Below, one piece after another: positions 21,326-32,454 of a stretch of DNA of 64,000 nt (its first letter is position 1; each line of letters begins with the position of its first letter). A program made the translations under genes and the position numbers. The notes under the pieces were generated by a model, which saw nothing but the letters and a program-made list of their open reading frames with translations, was not told the DNA's origin and did no database searches. The DNA is from Phytoseiulus persimilis. Lineage: Eukaryota > Arthropoda > Arachnida > Mesostigmata > Phytoseiidae. Where the stretch lies: NCBI GenBank assembly GCA_037576195.1, contig CM075102.1:24858745-24922744 (forward strand), written 5' to 3'.

Positions 21326-21648
21326 CGGACAACCATCGGATCGGTGGTAGAGCTTTGTCCGTCTGGCTCGCTGGTAGGCCCATCGACGGCGAGGTTTCAG
21401 ATTGTTCAGTCGGGGTCTCGACTGCCTTGGCTCGCCGCTCGCTCCGGTACCCCACGGCAGCTGGCTAACACATCGAGAAGCCGGCCAGTCCGGGTTGTCG
21501 TACCGAGAAGTGGGCAACGCTCAGACAGACCGTTCAACAAGATTGGGTCTGTCTCGCTGAGACGCTGCCCTGGCGATGTCGACATTACCAGCCGGCTAGC
21601 CGGCTTCTCCGACCCCCATTGTCTTGGCGAGAATCCCGGCCGACAATG
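21326..21648. ncRNA. Strongly self-complementary segment, candidate structured RNA or fold-back repeat
   Basis: In 323 bases there are six perfect or near-perfect inverted repeats: CGGACAA/TTGTCCG (21326-21332 with 21355-21361); CGGCGAG/CTCGCCG (21387-21393 with 21431-21437) enclosing CAGTCG/CGACTG (21407-21412 with 21419-21424); GAGAAGCCGGC/GCCGGCTTCTC (21475-21485 with 21599-21609) enclosing a long hairpin (21512-21531 with 21546-21570) that includes AGACAGACC/GGTCTGTCT; and CATTGTC/GACAATG (21617-21623 with 21642-21648). The stems nest properly. No tRNA, SRP, RNase P or snRNA signature was recognised and no T-run terminator follows. The strand is unknown. Confidence 0.35.
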
Positions 21649-22710
21649 AGAGGGACTGCGGTCTCTGACTAGGTTTCATTATATCTCGTTCTTCGAAGGA
21701 ATCGTTACTCCGATTAGGGACTGTAGAGATCTCACAATCCAGTGTTCCAATTCATTCTGGAAGATGTTCTGAGGCGGAGATCATTGAAGTATCTCTTCCC
21801 GCGGCATAGGATCTCATGAAATCAATGCAGTTCTCGAAGACCGCTTCTGAAACCGCTGCTCCAGAGCCAGAAACTGTTCGTGGAATACATCCGCAACTGC
21901 CGCGGAATAACATAAAAAAAAATCTGTGTCAGAGAGAGGATGGGGAATTTCGCGGTAACTCCGAGAGAGCGCGGCAGTGACAACACCAGTGACCGCATTT
22001 GATGCGACAAATGGATGATTCTGATGAAAATGAGTGTTTTCTTTCCTGAAAACAATTCAAATGTATTCCCCTCGCCTGTTCCTACTTCGAGCCCTTATTG
22101 TTGGGAAACCTTGAATGCTCGATTCTCAGACTAATCACCCGGCAAAGGAAAGTTCCACTCGGGAGCCTCCATTGCTGCATGCAATTTACACTCATTTATG
22201 CTGTGCGGCGTAGGCCACCGAGCACTGGACAGCAAGAGGAGAAGATGCCGAATATCAGTCAGATTATAGCTCCCTCGGAGCACAATAGTGAAAAGAAATG
22301 CAACCAAGTATAGAACCCCGGAATAGATGATCGTCGTGGAGTCAGCTAGTGCATGGTTTCCGAGACTTGTTCTCAGTTGACTCGGCTAGATCTATCGGGG
22401 ACATGCTAGGCAGCTTCTGACGGTTGGCCGCGTCGGGATCGATTCCGGTTCGCGGAGCGCTCGAGGAACAGACAAATACAGCCGGACGACGTGATGTATG
22501 ATTCGAGGAGGTTATGATCAGGAAGGATATTGCGAATCGCACTCATTGATTGGAATTCCTGACCTCCTCTGAAATGGATGCGCGAGAGCAGCGCATGTTG
22601 TCAGGATAACCTCAGTTCCCATGAACTCACGGAGTGAGCTCATCAGAGGCTCGACGGAGAAGAAGTCTCAGACATGATGGATCAGTTGTTGTTGATTTGA
22701 TCATTTTCAG

Positions 22711-23374
22711 GTGTCGCAGTCAGCTCTCCCGCGCAGAATGGAGCGAACAGCACTGACACCGCTATCGGTTCGAGAACTTGAGCTGAACAGAGGCGATTTC
22801 TCGAATACACTCAATCTGGAACGGATGCGTCTCGAACCCCCAGGGATGTCACCCGAAGAAGAGATCATAAGGCTCAGAGGCAGGCGATCTTTCGAAGTCC
22901 ACGCACCCATTAACATTTCTCGCTACAATTTGAGGTAAGTGATGGAATAACATCGCATTGTTCTCTCCACGAGGACTGGTCTCCGCGTACGAGATCATAG
23001 AAAGTTTCTCGGGAGTACAAGCAGGCTCGGGAGGATTCCTCGTTGTATCGAGCACGGGAAGAGAGCGAGAAAGCTTCCGGTCCTCTGTGACTTGGACTCA
23101 CTGAAAGCTCGTCTCCCTTCCTGAAGCCTCGATCTCGAGTCTCGATGATCGATCTCAGTATGCCATGCCAGAGATTTCGTAATTCCATTTCGCCATAGAA
23201 AACGAGCACCTCCTGACGATGGTCCCGATCCCGAATGTGCACCCCTCTCCCAGCGTTGATGCGAATGCCGTCTGCTCTGTAGAACTCACCGACTGTTTAT
23301 GGCGCGCTCGTCTGCCAGTGAGACTGCACCACAGAATCGGCAACGTCTTCCGTCTATGGTGGAAGTTAGTGAAC
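22711..23374 (+). CDS. Unrecognised spliced gene, partial model
   Basis: An open exon at 22711-22934 is flanked by a good acceptor (TCATTTTCAG) and a very strong donor (GAGGTAAGT). It encodes about 74 residues including MSPEEEIIRLRGRRSFEVH and ends in phase 2. A second coding-like stretch in another frame runs to TAG 23374 and includes VELTDCLWRARLPVRL and IGNVFRLWWKLVN. The junction between the two and the 5' exons were not resolved. No family was recognised. DONSON starts about 150 bases further on the same strand. Confidence 0.35.
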
Positions 23375-23523
23375 TAGGTTGTTGCTGCCGTCAGACAGTG
23401 GCACTTCATCTGTTGAAGCGCCGGTCGGGAGTGGTGTGAGCTGCTGCGATTTGTGAATCCGTTGAACGAGTGTTTCTTCGAAAAATTAGAAGCCCTGTAA
23501 CGGTTTTCGGCCTGGCTGCCATT

Positions 23524-25023
23524 ATGGGTCTGCGGGAGGACCACACTGACATCATGAAACCGAAAGCGGTTTCGATCCGAAGAAAAGTTCGCGCGACTCA
23601 GATCATTCCTACGAAAGAGGAAGTTGAGGTGAAAGCGAAGATCGTGCTCGATTCGAGTCCGAAGTCGACGCCGGTGAACCCTTTCAGGCGATCTCTGAAA
23701 CGACAACGGGACGGAGACGAAGCCGATGAAGTCCCTCCGCCAAGGAAAGGGGGGAGTCTGACGCTTGTTGAAGTTGCAGTGAATATTCCGGAGCTCTTGC
23801 CTCAGTCAAACGATGTCAGAGACGGGAAGGAATGTGAGCCAGAAGCAGCGAAGGCACCGCTTTCGACCATGCCGATCGACTGGTGTCTGAAGTCGAAAGT
23901 CAGGTTCAGCTCAACGAAACAGCTGCCTTGGAGCGGGATGCTAAAAACAACCGAAGAAGCGAATGGAACTACCGGCTTCGTGCGGGCTTTGCATAAGCAG
24001 CGAGATGCTTCGGCTCAAGCAAAAATTCATCAGAGCTGCATGTACTGGCAACATCCGTCTCTTCCGTGGGTTCCCCTCTTCCCACGTCAGGGACAGAAAC
24101 GCTTCGAAGGCTCTCAGCTTGTTGAGAGCCGTTTCCACGAGGCGCTCCAGCAGGATTTCCGCCAGAGTTTCAAAAGTCTATACCAACTCTTGAAGGCCAG
24201 ACAGTGTGCTTTTTTCTACCTTTGTGGACCGGAGTTCACAGTGCTGTTCCGGGCAGCAGGCCTATGCGCATTCACGGAAATTCATGCCATGATTTCACCC
24301 ACCACGAAAGGCTTCAGGAACAACTTGAAGGAGAAAGGCATTGACTTCCAAATGCCGTTCCGTCGAGACGACAAGCAAGACTCCGAGGAAACGGGAGGTC
24401 AAGACGATACAAAAGACGACGAAGACTTCTTCGAAAGTCTCGGGCTAGCTCAGGACGGTTTCCCGACTATAGTCGCTCATAAAGTTCGAAAAGCGTTCGA
24501 TACCGACTCCGGCCAAGCTTCCTGTGTTGTGGTTTTGGGGAACGGAGCACAGGCACTCTTCAATCACCTTCTCAACATCGACCTCTCCATAGGAGTTGGT
24601 TCTCAGGCTGGCATACCACCAACGCTGCTGTCCCCCGTCGCCTTCCATGGTTCTAGTTTGAGATCTCACAAGATTCGCCAAACTTGGTTCAAAGATCCCG
24701 AGACCCAGGAACGGAAACACGCGATAGAAATCGTAGGTCCAGTGATGCCTCACGCGATTGACTCGCTATCCAATCTATTGAGTCAGTCTCAGGAAGATTT
24801 CACCTTGCTAGCGACACCGACACCAGGATGTACGGCGTTCAGTAGAACTATAAACCAAGCCCACGACGCCAACGCTCCGATAGCTTTCGCTGTTGAAGCG
24901 TTGAAGGAATGTGGTCTCCCGAAATGTTTCATACAGAGAATTTGTTCCAATGGAGATGATCACGGAACGATTATCGAAGCAGATTTCAAGGCAGACGGGT
25001 ATCGTGTGAATACAAGTGTCTGA
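23524..25023 (+). CDS. Donson: DONSON (downstream neighbour of SON; Drosophila humpty dumpty)
   Basis: DONSON helps assemble the CMG replicative helicase at licensed origins and protects forks. The gene is a single exon of 499 codons from ATG 23524. Upstream the frame is open to 23470 and a second ATG lies at 23554, so the start is the least certain part. Family landmarks in order are a basic N-terminal tail (FRRSLKRQRDGDE), MPIDWCLKSKVRF, WQHPSLPWVPLFPR, FRQSFKSLYQLLKARQCAFF, FTVLFRAAGL, an ISPTTKGFRNNLKEKGI segment, then an acidic insert (DKQDSEETGGQDDTKDDED) and a conserved C-terminal half ending EADFKADGYRVNTSV. Length is a little below human (about 566). An AATAAA follows at 25177. Confidence 0.94.
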   Translation: MGLREDHTDIMKPKAVSIRRKVRATQIIPTKEEVEVKAKIVLDSSPKSTPVNPFRRSLKRQRDGDEADEVPPPRKGGSLTLVEVAVNIPELLPQSNDVRDGKECEPEAAKAPLSTMPIDWCLKSKVRFSSTKQLPWSGMLKTTEEANGTTGFVRALHKQRDASAQAKIHQSCMYWQHPSLPWVPLFPRQGQKRFEGSQLVESRFHEALQQDFRQSFKSLYQLLKARQCAFFYLCGPEFTVLFRAAGLCAFTEIHAMISPTTKGFRNNLKEKGIDFQMPFRRDDKQDSEETGGQDDTKDDEDFFESLGLAQDGFPTIVAHKVRKAFDTDSGQASCVVVLGNGAQALFNHLLNIDLSIGVGSQAGIPPTLLSPVAFHGSSLRSHKIRQTWFKDPETQERKHAIEIVGPVMPHAIDSLSNLLSQSQEDFTLLATPTPGCTAFSRTINQAHDANAPIAFAVEALKECGLPKCFIQRICSNGDDHGTIIEADFKADGYRVNTSV

Positions 25024-25176
25024 CAGAACGACCTGAAGTATTATTCCAGTGACGACTCCATGCAATACGATTTAGTGAAAAAACATAGCGGAAGGTTATC
25101 ACGACCATTTATATTTGTATGAATGTAGGCTGGTTATCCTATAATGTATAGAGCGGGAGTGCTGCGAGCATTCACC

Positions 25177-25182
25177 AATAAA
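25177..25182 (+). terminator. Poly(A) signal of DONSON
   Basis: AATAAA lies about 155 bases after the DONSON stop and about 170 bases before the next ATG (25355), as expected for separate mRNAs on the same strand. Confidence 0.55.
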
Positions 25183-25354
25183 TACAACGAATGATTCCCC
25201 GTATCGGAGAGTGTTGAGTCTTCAGGTCTGGCTGAAGAGTGACTTGAATCATTCACAGTCAGGGTTTTCTGTTAGCAGAGATCGTTATCGAGCTCGACAC
25301 GCTGTCGTCGAGTTCTCGTTCGTGCCCTTCGAGTCATATTCTTTCACGGAAAGG

Positions 25355-26241
25355 ATGCTGTCGAATCATCGCGATACTCCACTCCAAACTTTAGCTGCAT
25401 CCGAGTATGTTTTGATAGCAGACCTCTTTTTTCCCCCAGTCCCAGCAAGAAAGTCAAGTCGCCGGCAAAAGCGCTACAGTTCCGCTCGCCTCGAAAACGA
25501 CTCCAAATCGATGATGCCTCACCATCGAAAGTGCCGGGGAGTCCCTCGAAAGCCGCAAAAAGGTGTCGACTCCTGGCGCGACTCAAGGACGAAGCAGACC
25601 CAACAACGGCATTGCACTCGCTGAACAAAGAACAGCTGTTGTCTTTGTTATCACGAGCGATGGCTAACAGTGAGGTGCGAGCCCAGATCTCGTCTCAGAT
25701 ACCGGTGCCAGACCTTCAGCGCATGGAAGTGAAATTGCAACAGAGGCTGAAGATTGTCCTCAGCTGCACAGGCGGCAAGCAGCAGCTCAGCCCCTCCGTG
25801 AGCTACAAGAAAATGCATCCTGCGCTGGACGCTTTTAAACTCAAGTTGACAAGCCATATCGAAACTTTGAGTAAGGGTGAGTTAATCCTCACGATCAGGC
25901 TCGCTGCGTATTCATGACGAGTGTGAGATTGGCATACGAAGGTTCATCAACTGAGTTCCCTTCCTCATATTCCAGGAGAACAGTGGAGTACAGGGCTCGA
26001 GTACGTCCTACTGGCCTGGCCTTACGTTCGTCAACTTCCAGAGTGGCGTGACAACGTACAGAATCGCACGCGGCTTCAATGTTTCAAACTTTTGGCTGGA
26101 CTCCTTGGAACCTGCCTCCCCTCTTGTACCAACTTGACAGACGCTCACAAACAAGTACTCGCTCGAAGACTGAATGCCATGAAGCCGGATTGTCCTCAAG
26201 TTATCCTACCTTTGGTCGCTAGCTTGCAGCACAGCGTCTGA
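25355..26241 (+). CDS. Cut8/STS1-like nuclear proteasome tether
   Basis: Cut8 (STS1 in budding yeast) anchors 26S proteasomes at the nucleus in fungi, and homologues exist in some invertebrates. Exons are 25355-25404, 25440-25876 and 25976-26241 (250 residues, phases 2 and 1, both consistent). The N-terminal third is basic and Ser/Pro-rich (SPAKALQFRSPRKR), a likely nuclear localisation signal. The middle starts ALHSLNKEQLLSLLSRAM, the usual opening of the Cut8 helical domain, followed by SYKKMHPALDAFKLKL. The last exon has WSTGLEYVLLAWPYVRQLPE, matching the family's Leu-Pro-(Asp/Glu)-Trp helix region. The first intron is only 35 bases, unusually short. The family call rests on remembered motifs, not an alignment. 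An AATAAA follows at 26653. Confidence 0.72.
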
Positions 26242-26652
26242 GTCGCGGAAGATTCTTTCACTGTTCGCGGCGTGCTGCGACAAACTGGAAACACATGAAG
26301 ACACCGAGCGGCCACGGACGGCATCGGTTACGATAATTCTCCTGATATCGAGCGAACGTTGGAATTTTATGCAGCGAAACCCGAGTTTTCGCAGGTAACA
26401 TACCGATGGCTCTGACTACCGCTCTTGCAGTTTACGAGCGGGCATTTAAACATTCCCTCTATTCGAGCCAAAGGAAATCGAACGCTAAACTTCCCGAAAC
26501 CGCTCCTGAATCACCCGCGCTTCCAGGGATAGCCACGAGCTCAGTTTCTGAAGCCGTTTTTCGACATTCAAAGTTTGTTACGACAAAGACCGGATATTTT
26601 TCTCAACCATGATTTAAATCCTCGAGCATGTCGTTCTTAAATATTGTGCTAT

Positions 26653-26658
26653 AATAAA
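26653..26658 (+). terminator. Poly(A) signal of the Cut8-like gene
   Basis: AATAAA inside TATAATAAAATC, about 410 bases past the Cut8-like stop. The 3' UTR between holds a small open frame (26406-26612) that probably is not coding. Confidence 0.5.
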
Positions 26659-26792
26659 ATCTGTTCAATTTTCGATCAATCTGCTGTCGATCCTCTCCAA
26701 CAAGAAGGCATTCGCCGCGAACGATCGTTCCTGATACCATCGCTCACAACCCAATCATTAGAAGACGATGTAGATGTGGACGATTTTAACAG

Positions 26793-26798
26793 TTTATT
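26793..26798 (-). terminator. Poly(A) signal of AIFM1
   Basis: TTTATT on +, read as AATAAA on the minus strand, about 245 bases past the AIFM1 stop. It faces the Cut8-like signal at a distance of 135 bases, as expected for convergent genes. Confidence 0.5.
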
Positions 26799-27041
26799 AA
26801 AAACAAGCAAGGGGAAATGAATTGTATCTTCCAATGAAAAAAGAAGAACATTGAAAAACCTATACACTGGCATGCGGTGTCCCCTGTGGGTGTCTGGAGT
26901 GAATCTTTCATCCCGCTCCTAATTCCTTCTGAGGTGGTAGGTGATTCGTCTTCTCGAGAACACATATTGAGATCCGGCGGTGCCGCGATACCACCGCTGT
27001 AATCTTGATAAATATTTCGGACCGATGACTCCGCTTCAGCA

Positions 27042-28716
27042 TTAGCTCTCAGAAGGGACTTCCCCGTTTTGAACGCCTTCAGACGCCTCCTCCGGCAGAT
27101 ACTTTTCGTAGAATACTTTCGCAACCTCGTCTAAGTCGAGAGAAGGTTTCTGCTCACTTATGATCTTCCTAGCAGTCGTCATCTTCCCGAAAATATTGCA
27201 GAGCAAGATGCCAACCACTACGTCTTCGTCGTTCTTATAGAACACAGCTCCCTTGGTTATTTTCCCGTTAAAGTCGGTGTTCACTTCAGGGTTCTCAGGA
27301 AAAAAAACTGAGTAGGTCTTCAGAGAAGGATCAAGTATACCGCAACCTTCGAAGTTCACAATAGAGCCGATATCCGACCACATTATGGTTTGCTTACTGT
27401 ACGTTTTCTTCGCGCCGGCCATGTTTCTGCCCGCCAGAGCGCCGGTAGACACCGCGTGCTCGTGACCATGGAACCGTCGACGACCAAGTCGAGGGTCGTA
27501 GAACGAGCTGGCGTCACCGGCGACGTAAAGGTTTGAGCGAGCAGCCATTTCAGAGTTGACAACGACTCCGCCATTCTTAGGATCGATCTCCAAACCGGAA
27601 GCTTTCGCCAACTTGACATTGGGCTGGAGGTTGCCAGCTTCCACCAATTTGTCAACAGTTATCGTCTCACCGGACGTAAGCAGTATTCGTAGCTTATTCC
27701 CAACGATTTCGGCGTTTGCAATGTCAGCTTTCGGGATCACTTCGATCCCTGTGGCGATCATTTGCTTCGTGAGCCACTTCGCCAAAAACTCGGGCAATAC
27801 AGAACTCAAGTTCCCAGCCTCCGGGAAGAACTGAACAATTTTAACTTTTGCGTCGGCGCGTTTCGCAAAATCATACATATTATAAACTAGCTCTGACGCG
27901 ACAGTACCGCCACCGAAGACCGCTATCGATTCCTCTTCGAGAGTCGACTTCTGGACTCTCCTGAAGTCATCGACACTCAATAGCGTAAGTAGATGTTTTT
28001 CGATTCCGGGCAAATTTGCTAGCTTCGGGTGAATTTCCACTTCGGTCCCGGAAGAAATCAGACATCGCTCGTACGTTATAGTGCTCCCATCGTCGAAGAA
28101 CACTTTCTGACTTGAGGGATCGACTTTCACCGCCTCGAGACCTCCGACGAATCCAACACGCCTCTCATCGGGCTGCTTGAACGAATCCAGGTCCGCGAAG
28201 AATTCGGGATTTTCGAATAGAATGCTTCGGTATTTTCCATTCCATTGTTTGAAGATCATCTTGTCATTAACGGTATCACCTGTAACCGAGCAAAGAATTG
28301 GAGTCCGTCTCCGAACCAGGCTCAACGCCGTCATCAGGACACCTTCCCCGGATCCTAAAAGCAGAACAGAGCTTCCAGTCCGTCGAGATCTAAGAGTACA
28401 TACTCTGCCATAGTTCCTTGGAAAGAGGGGCTTTCATGTACGGTTGATATCCTTCTCTGCCAACAACGAGAATTTGTGCCTTGGGGTCGATCGCGCGGAT
28501 CGCTCGGTAGGCGCCAGATGTCGACGCGCCGCCACCTATTAAAAGGTACTCGACTTTCGCTGGAAGCTCGTATCTCGGAGTTCGTTGTTTATAGGCCTTT
28601 GGAGGAGAGGGTTGCTGCTGTTGCGTCTGAGACAAGTAAATAGCACCTGCAACTCCAGCTCCAGCTGCTGTTCCAAGTGCTATTTTCCGAATCATGCCTG
28701 GGAGGAAACCGAGCAT
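27042..28716 (-). CDS. Aifm1: Apoptosis-inducing factor 1, mitochondrial (AIFM1)
   Basis: A flavoprotein NADH oxidoreductase of the mitochondrial intermembrane space, needed for respiratory-complex biogenesis and able to act in cell death. Exon 1 is 28404-28716 and exon 2 is 27042-28279; together they give 516 residues, with a phase 1 junction giving ELWQS-DTVNDK. The first 30 residues have a basic start and a Gly/Ala-rich membrane segment, fitting a mitochondrial leader and inner-membrane anchor. FAD motif: LLIGGGAS. Conserved APLSKELW follows. NAD motif: IAVFGGGTVASEL. ARSNLYVAGDASSFYDPRLG matches the AIF active-site region, and the C-terminal AIF dimerisation part has FYKNDEDVVVGILLCNIFGK. 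Human AIF has a long Pro/Ser insert in the C domain that is reduced here. The gene converges on the Cut8-like gene. Confidence 0.94.
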
Positions 28717-31700
28717 TGTTAGCGAAGAACTCGTAATCTAAGAATAGGGTTGGAGAAGAGGATCCAGTTGTCATGTCATTGTTTCTGCGGAACAGCTCTC
28801 GTCCGCGCAAAGCTCGTTGAAAGGAGATCACGTGTGGATTCGAGAATCAAAGAGCGGACCGTTTTATCCGCTGCTGTTAGGAGTTCTTCATCTGATCTGG
28901 AGCGCCTTCAGAGCGTGGAACGAAGGACATCAGGTCATAAGGAGAATCCGTGCCGCTAGCTCACCCTACCTATTGTGCCGAGGGCAGTCCGAAGAGCTCA
29001 ACTAGGATCCTCGCTGATCAAATAGCAGTGCCGTAGTTTCCCTCACTGGAGCAGCGGTAATTATTTTACAAGATCGCGCGAAACTCGTTCTCAGCGCTCT
29101 TTACACGCTTACCGGTGTCTTCAGCAGCTTCCAACAGTGCACCGTAAATTCGAACGCTTGCCAGTGCGCAGCGTTGGAATCTACCGGACCGGTTTCAAGA
29201 ATCGAGGAATCAAGCAGACATGCAATTTTCACGGACTTAGGAGCCTTGTTTCGTATGTTTTTGAGTATGAGGTTGATTCAGTTCGCGTTCCAATGAAACT
29301 ACAGGAGCTGGAACAGGATCACTGAAACCCCGTGCTACTTCGCTAGCTCAGAGATCTTCGAGAGCTCCATGATGATGATGGTGTTTGCTGACAATGAGAA
29401 GCTGCCAAGCAAGCCGCTTGATTGCCTCACCAATTTTCCTGACCGAACGCCGCCGAATGGAGAGGAAAAATCGAGGAGTCTATCGTTGATGGAGCTTCAC
29501 AATGGGACGTCTCAACAGCGGAGCGCGGTTTTCGACCGTGGCGATCGTGTCCATCTGCATGCCGCCTGAGAGACGGGATCAAGGCGGGCACCGTTGAACA
29601 GAAAAAACACCCCAAGACGATTTATCGATTTCAAACCGGAGATCCACCGGGCTTTCGTGACCTAGCGGCCGTGCGACTCGCACAGAGCGGCGTTTCTCCG
29701 AAATTCCAGGAAGTTATCAAGTGCCAATTCAAGCTCGGGAGGCGCAACAGCAAGCCTGCACGGTCGCAGCGGGCCTATATTTAAGTCTAGGAAGTGCTTT
29801 TCAGAATGCGGCCGAGAACTGTTTCTCGGAGTCTCCTCTCGCAGGTTCCCGCGTTTGCACCGGCTGAGCCATTCGTTGCTGGGTGGAAAACGTGCAGGTC
29901 TCTTCAGTCGTCGAAAATGATGTCCATTCGGACGTAGACATAGTCTGAGAAACGAAATCTCATATTATGCTGCCACCGCGATGAAGTTCCCAGGTCTTCG
30001 AAAATATCGTCGAATTCATTTAGTTTACCAGTTTGGCCTGAGCACCACTCATGCGGGCTGACTCTCTGGAAACTCTGTCTCATACAAGGAAAAGTAATAG
30101 ACGTTCCTGAGAAACAGATAGGCAACAAGAGGCGCCATTGGCTCGCGATATGTATTGCACAATAATCTAGTATCCCCTCTGGAATGAAGTCTGAGGGCTG
30201 TGAGCTCTGGAAGGAGGCGCTCACTGTCACTGTGACTCGACTCGTGTTCAATACTAGCTCATCTGAGGGAGTCCGTCACTGGGTCAGTACCTGAACAACC
30301 GTAGAGTCACGGCGGCGCCACAGTCTCTCACGTGGAGCCGATACGTTCAGGTATCGATCAATTTGCAGCGCCCATCTATCCATGAGAGGAGACTTATGAA
30401 AGTGTGATAACCAAACATTCCAGCTGTCACGGCGAAAACGCATAACTCATTGAGCAACCCTTCCATTCGCCATCAGATCCATGAATTGATCGAAGGTGGT
30501 CGATGAAGAATGGTAAAGATCAAGGCTCCAGTAATCAGCGAGGAGTGGTGCTGTACGTGAAACTGAAAGTAATCTCATTGGGCCCAAGGGCAGCTCGAAC
30601 CCCCCTGCCGGAGCGTCGAAGCCCGAAGATGGAACGCCGACTCTCGGGGGCCACACACGGAAACTAGTGAGCCTTACTGGTGTGCCGTCATCGTGCTACC
30701 AGACGGATCGAGGCCCGTTCGTCGACTTCTGGAACCTATAAAGTTGGATGGAGAACCAGTCGAATGGCGAGTCACATAAGGAATTCATTTCCATCACTCC
30801 TCAGCATCAATACGGTGCGGTAAGAATTGATAAATGCAGTTCACTCATGCGGCATTCGAATTTCGCTGACTCATGTCAATCTCTCCCGCGCTCCTTTGGA
30901 CTCAGCTCATGAGTGGTCAGTTTCCGACGAGAGTGTTATCGCAGAGAGGACCGGAAATTCGGAGCCTATTTAGTAGATTCCTGTTGACTTCGTGTACATC
31001 CTTGTTGTTTGGAGCTAGTATTACTCTGACAATCAAACCCTGGACCTAACCCTGCAGTCAATTCAAAGACCGGAAAAGCTCTCAGCGACGTTTCCGCGAA
31101 AGATAATATGCGGTCGAATAGAAGCGAAATCGAGGGAGTGGTTAGGACAGCCGCGCGAACGCGAGACAGAAAACCCGCTCGGCTCGTGGCCCTCCAGCAG
31201 GGATCATCATCATCCACATCTCATGCGTCTGCTCAGCCAGCTCTCGACGAGGATTACTCCCCTCTCATCTGAAGCGGTTCCCAGCCGCATTACCCGACCG
31301 TTAGAACATATTCCCGAGTCACCATTCCTTCCGTTGTATGAGTGACTCTGTGGCAGCTGCATGACTACCTCCACAGACTCACCGTAATTTCGAACGTTCC
31401 TCGGCACGATACGTTGGATTTTACTCGGCATGTTTTCGATCCAGGTATCGGAAATCGGGATCGCATCGACGTGCTCTCGTCAGGAGTCCGGGAGCAAACG
31501 TTTTTGCGCGCGGAGCATTATTCCCATTGCGATCTCGCGATCAAGAGGACTCGGCTGGTCGCAAGATTCATCTGGCCGCTGGCATGGAGTACCTCCGTTC
31601 CTTACAACGAGGGTCGCCCTAAGCCACGGAAAGTCGAATTGATCAAAATCAAAATAAACTGAAAGATGAGCGCCGAGGGAAACTGTCAAACGTTGGAACG

Positions 31701-32454
31701 GAAGAAGAATCGGAAACGGGGTCCGACAGTTGGCACTAGTGAGCCTGGTGAGGTGAGTCCGAGCAGTTATTTCGCTCAGCTTGATGTCAGCACTTAGAAC
31801 CGCCGAGTTGAGGTCAGTGCCATTAAACACTCCAAGAATCCGGTTCTCGAGAATACGCCGGTTCGATATTCCGAATGCTTGGCAAGGTTGTGTTCCATTC
31901 GCTGAGACTCGTTCTAAGCAAACGTGAGACCCGGCCGAAGGACATGTCGGAACTATCCATGGCTCATCGGCCCGAATATAGGTGACCCCTCGCTCTCTTC
32001 CTTACGGGAGTTGAAATGAGGTTGATTCGAAAAATAGTGTCATTCTGCATTCGATTCTCGATATGAGTATTTCGGCGCTGAGTCAAGCGGCTGCCCAAGA
32101 AGGAAGGGCGCTTGTGTGATTCGTGTTGTTCCCCACTAATTTCTGCATACGCAGATGTGCAACAGAAAGGAGTCTCCGAGTGTTTGTCGAACAATACAAC
32201 GAAGTCGAAGTTGTTGGTTATAAACGATGACATTTCTCGTAAGCCGCCGACTGTTTTCGCCCCAGAAATCAAACTATTTTTCTGCCGGGAATCAACCTGA
32301 TCATTTCCGCCTCTTGACTTGATCGCACAGCATTGACTTTTAGGTATCGATCTGATTTTTTCTTCAACTACGATACACCACGAAATAGCCATGACTGTTC
32401 ATTCGACAAGCGAATCTCAGAGGGAAAGCTTTCAAAGTTTCATGACTGTTCCAG
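28717..32454. other. 3.7 kb without a resolved gene
   Basis: This is the shared upstream region of AIFM1 (-) and TAF2 (+). Open frames of 60-115 codons occur, including a minus frame (29904-30251) and adjoining + frames between 29369 and 29785 in two phases. None shows a recognisable domain or a good splice context. Confidence 0.35.

Noticed and set aside
26406-26612. 68-codon + frame after the Cut8-like gene with an apparent 37-base intron before it
   Set aside because: It sits inside the likely 3' UTR, before the AATAAA at 26653, and has no recognisable domain.
28817-29005. Short + frame starting KGDHVWIRESKSG, recalling the N terminus of unconventional myosins
   Set aside because: Only about ten residues resemble myosin, the frame lacks an ATG, and no motor domain follows.
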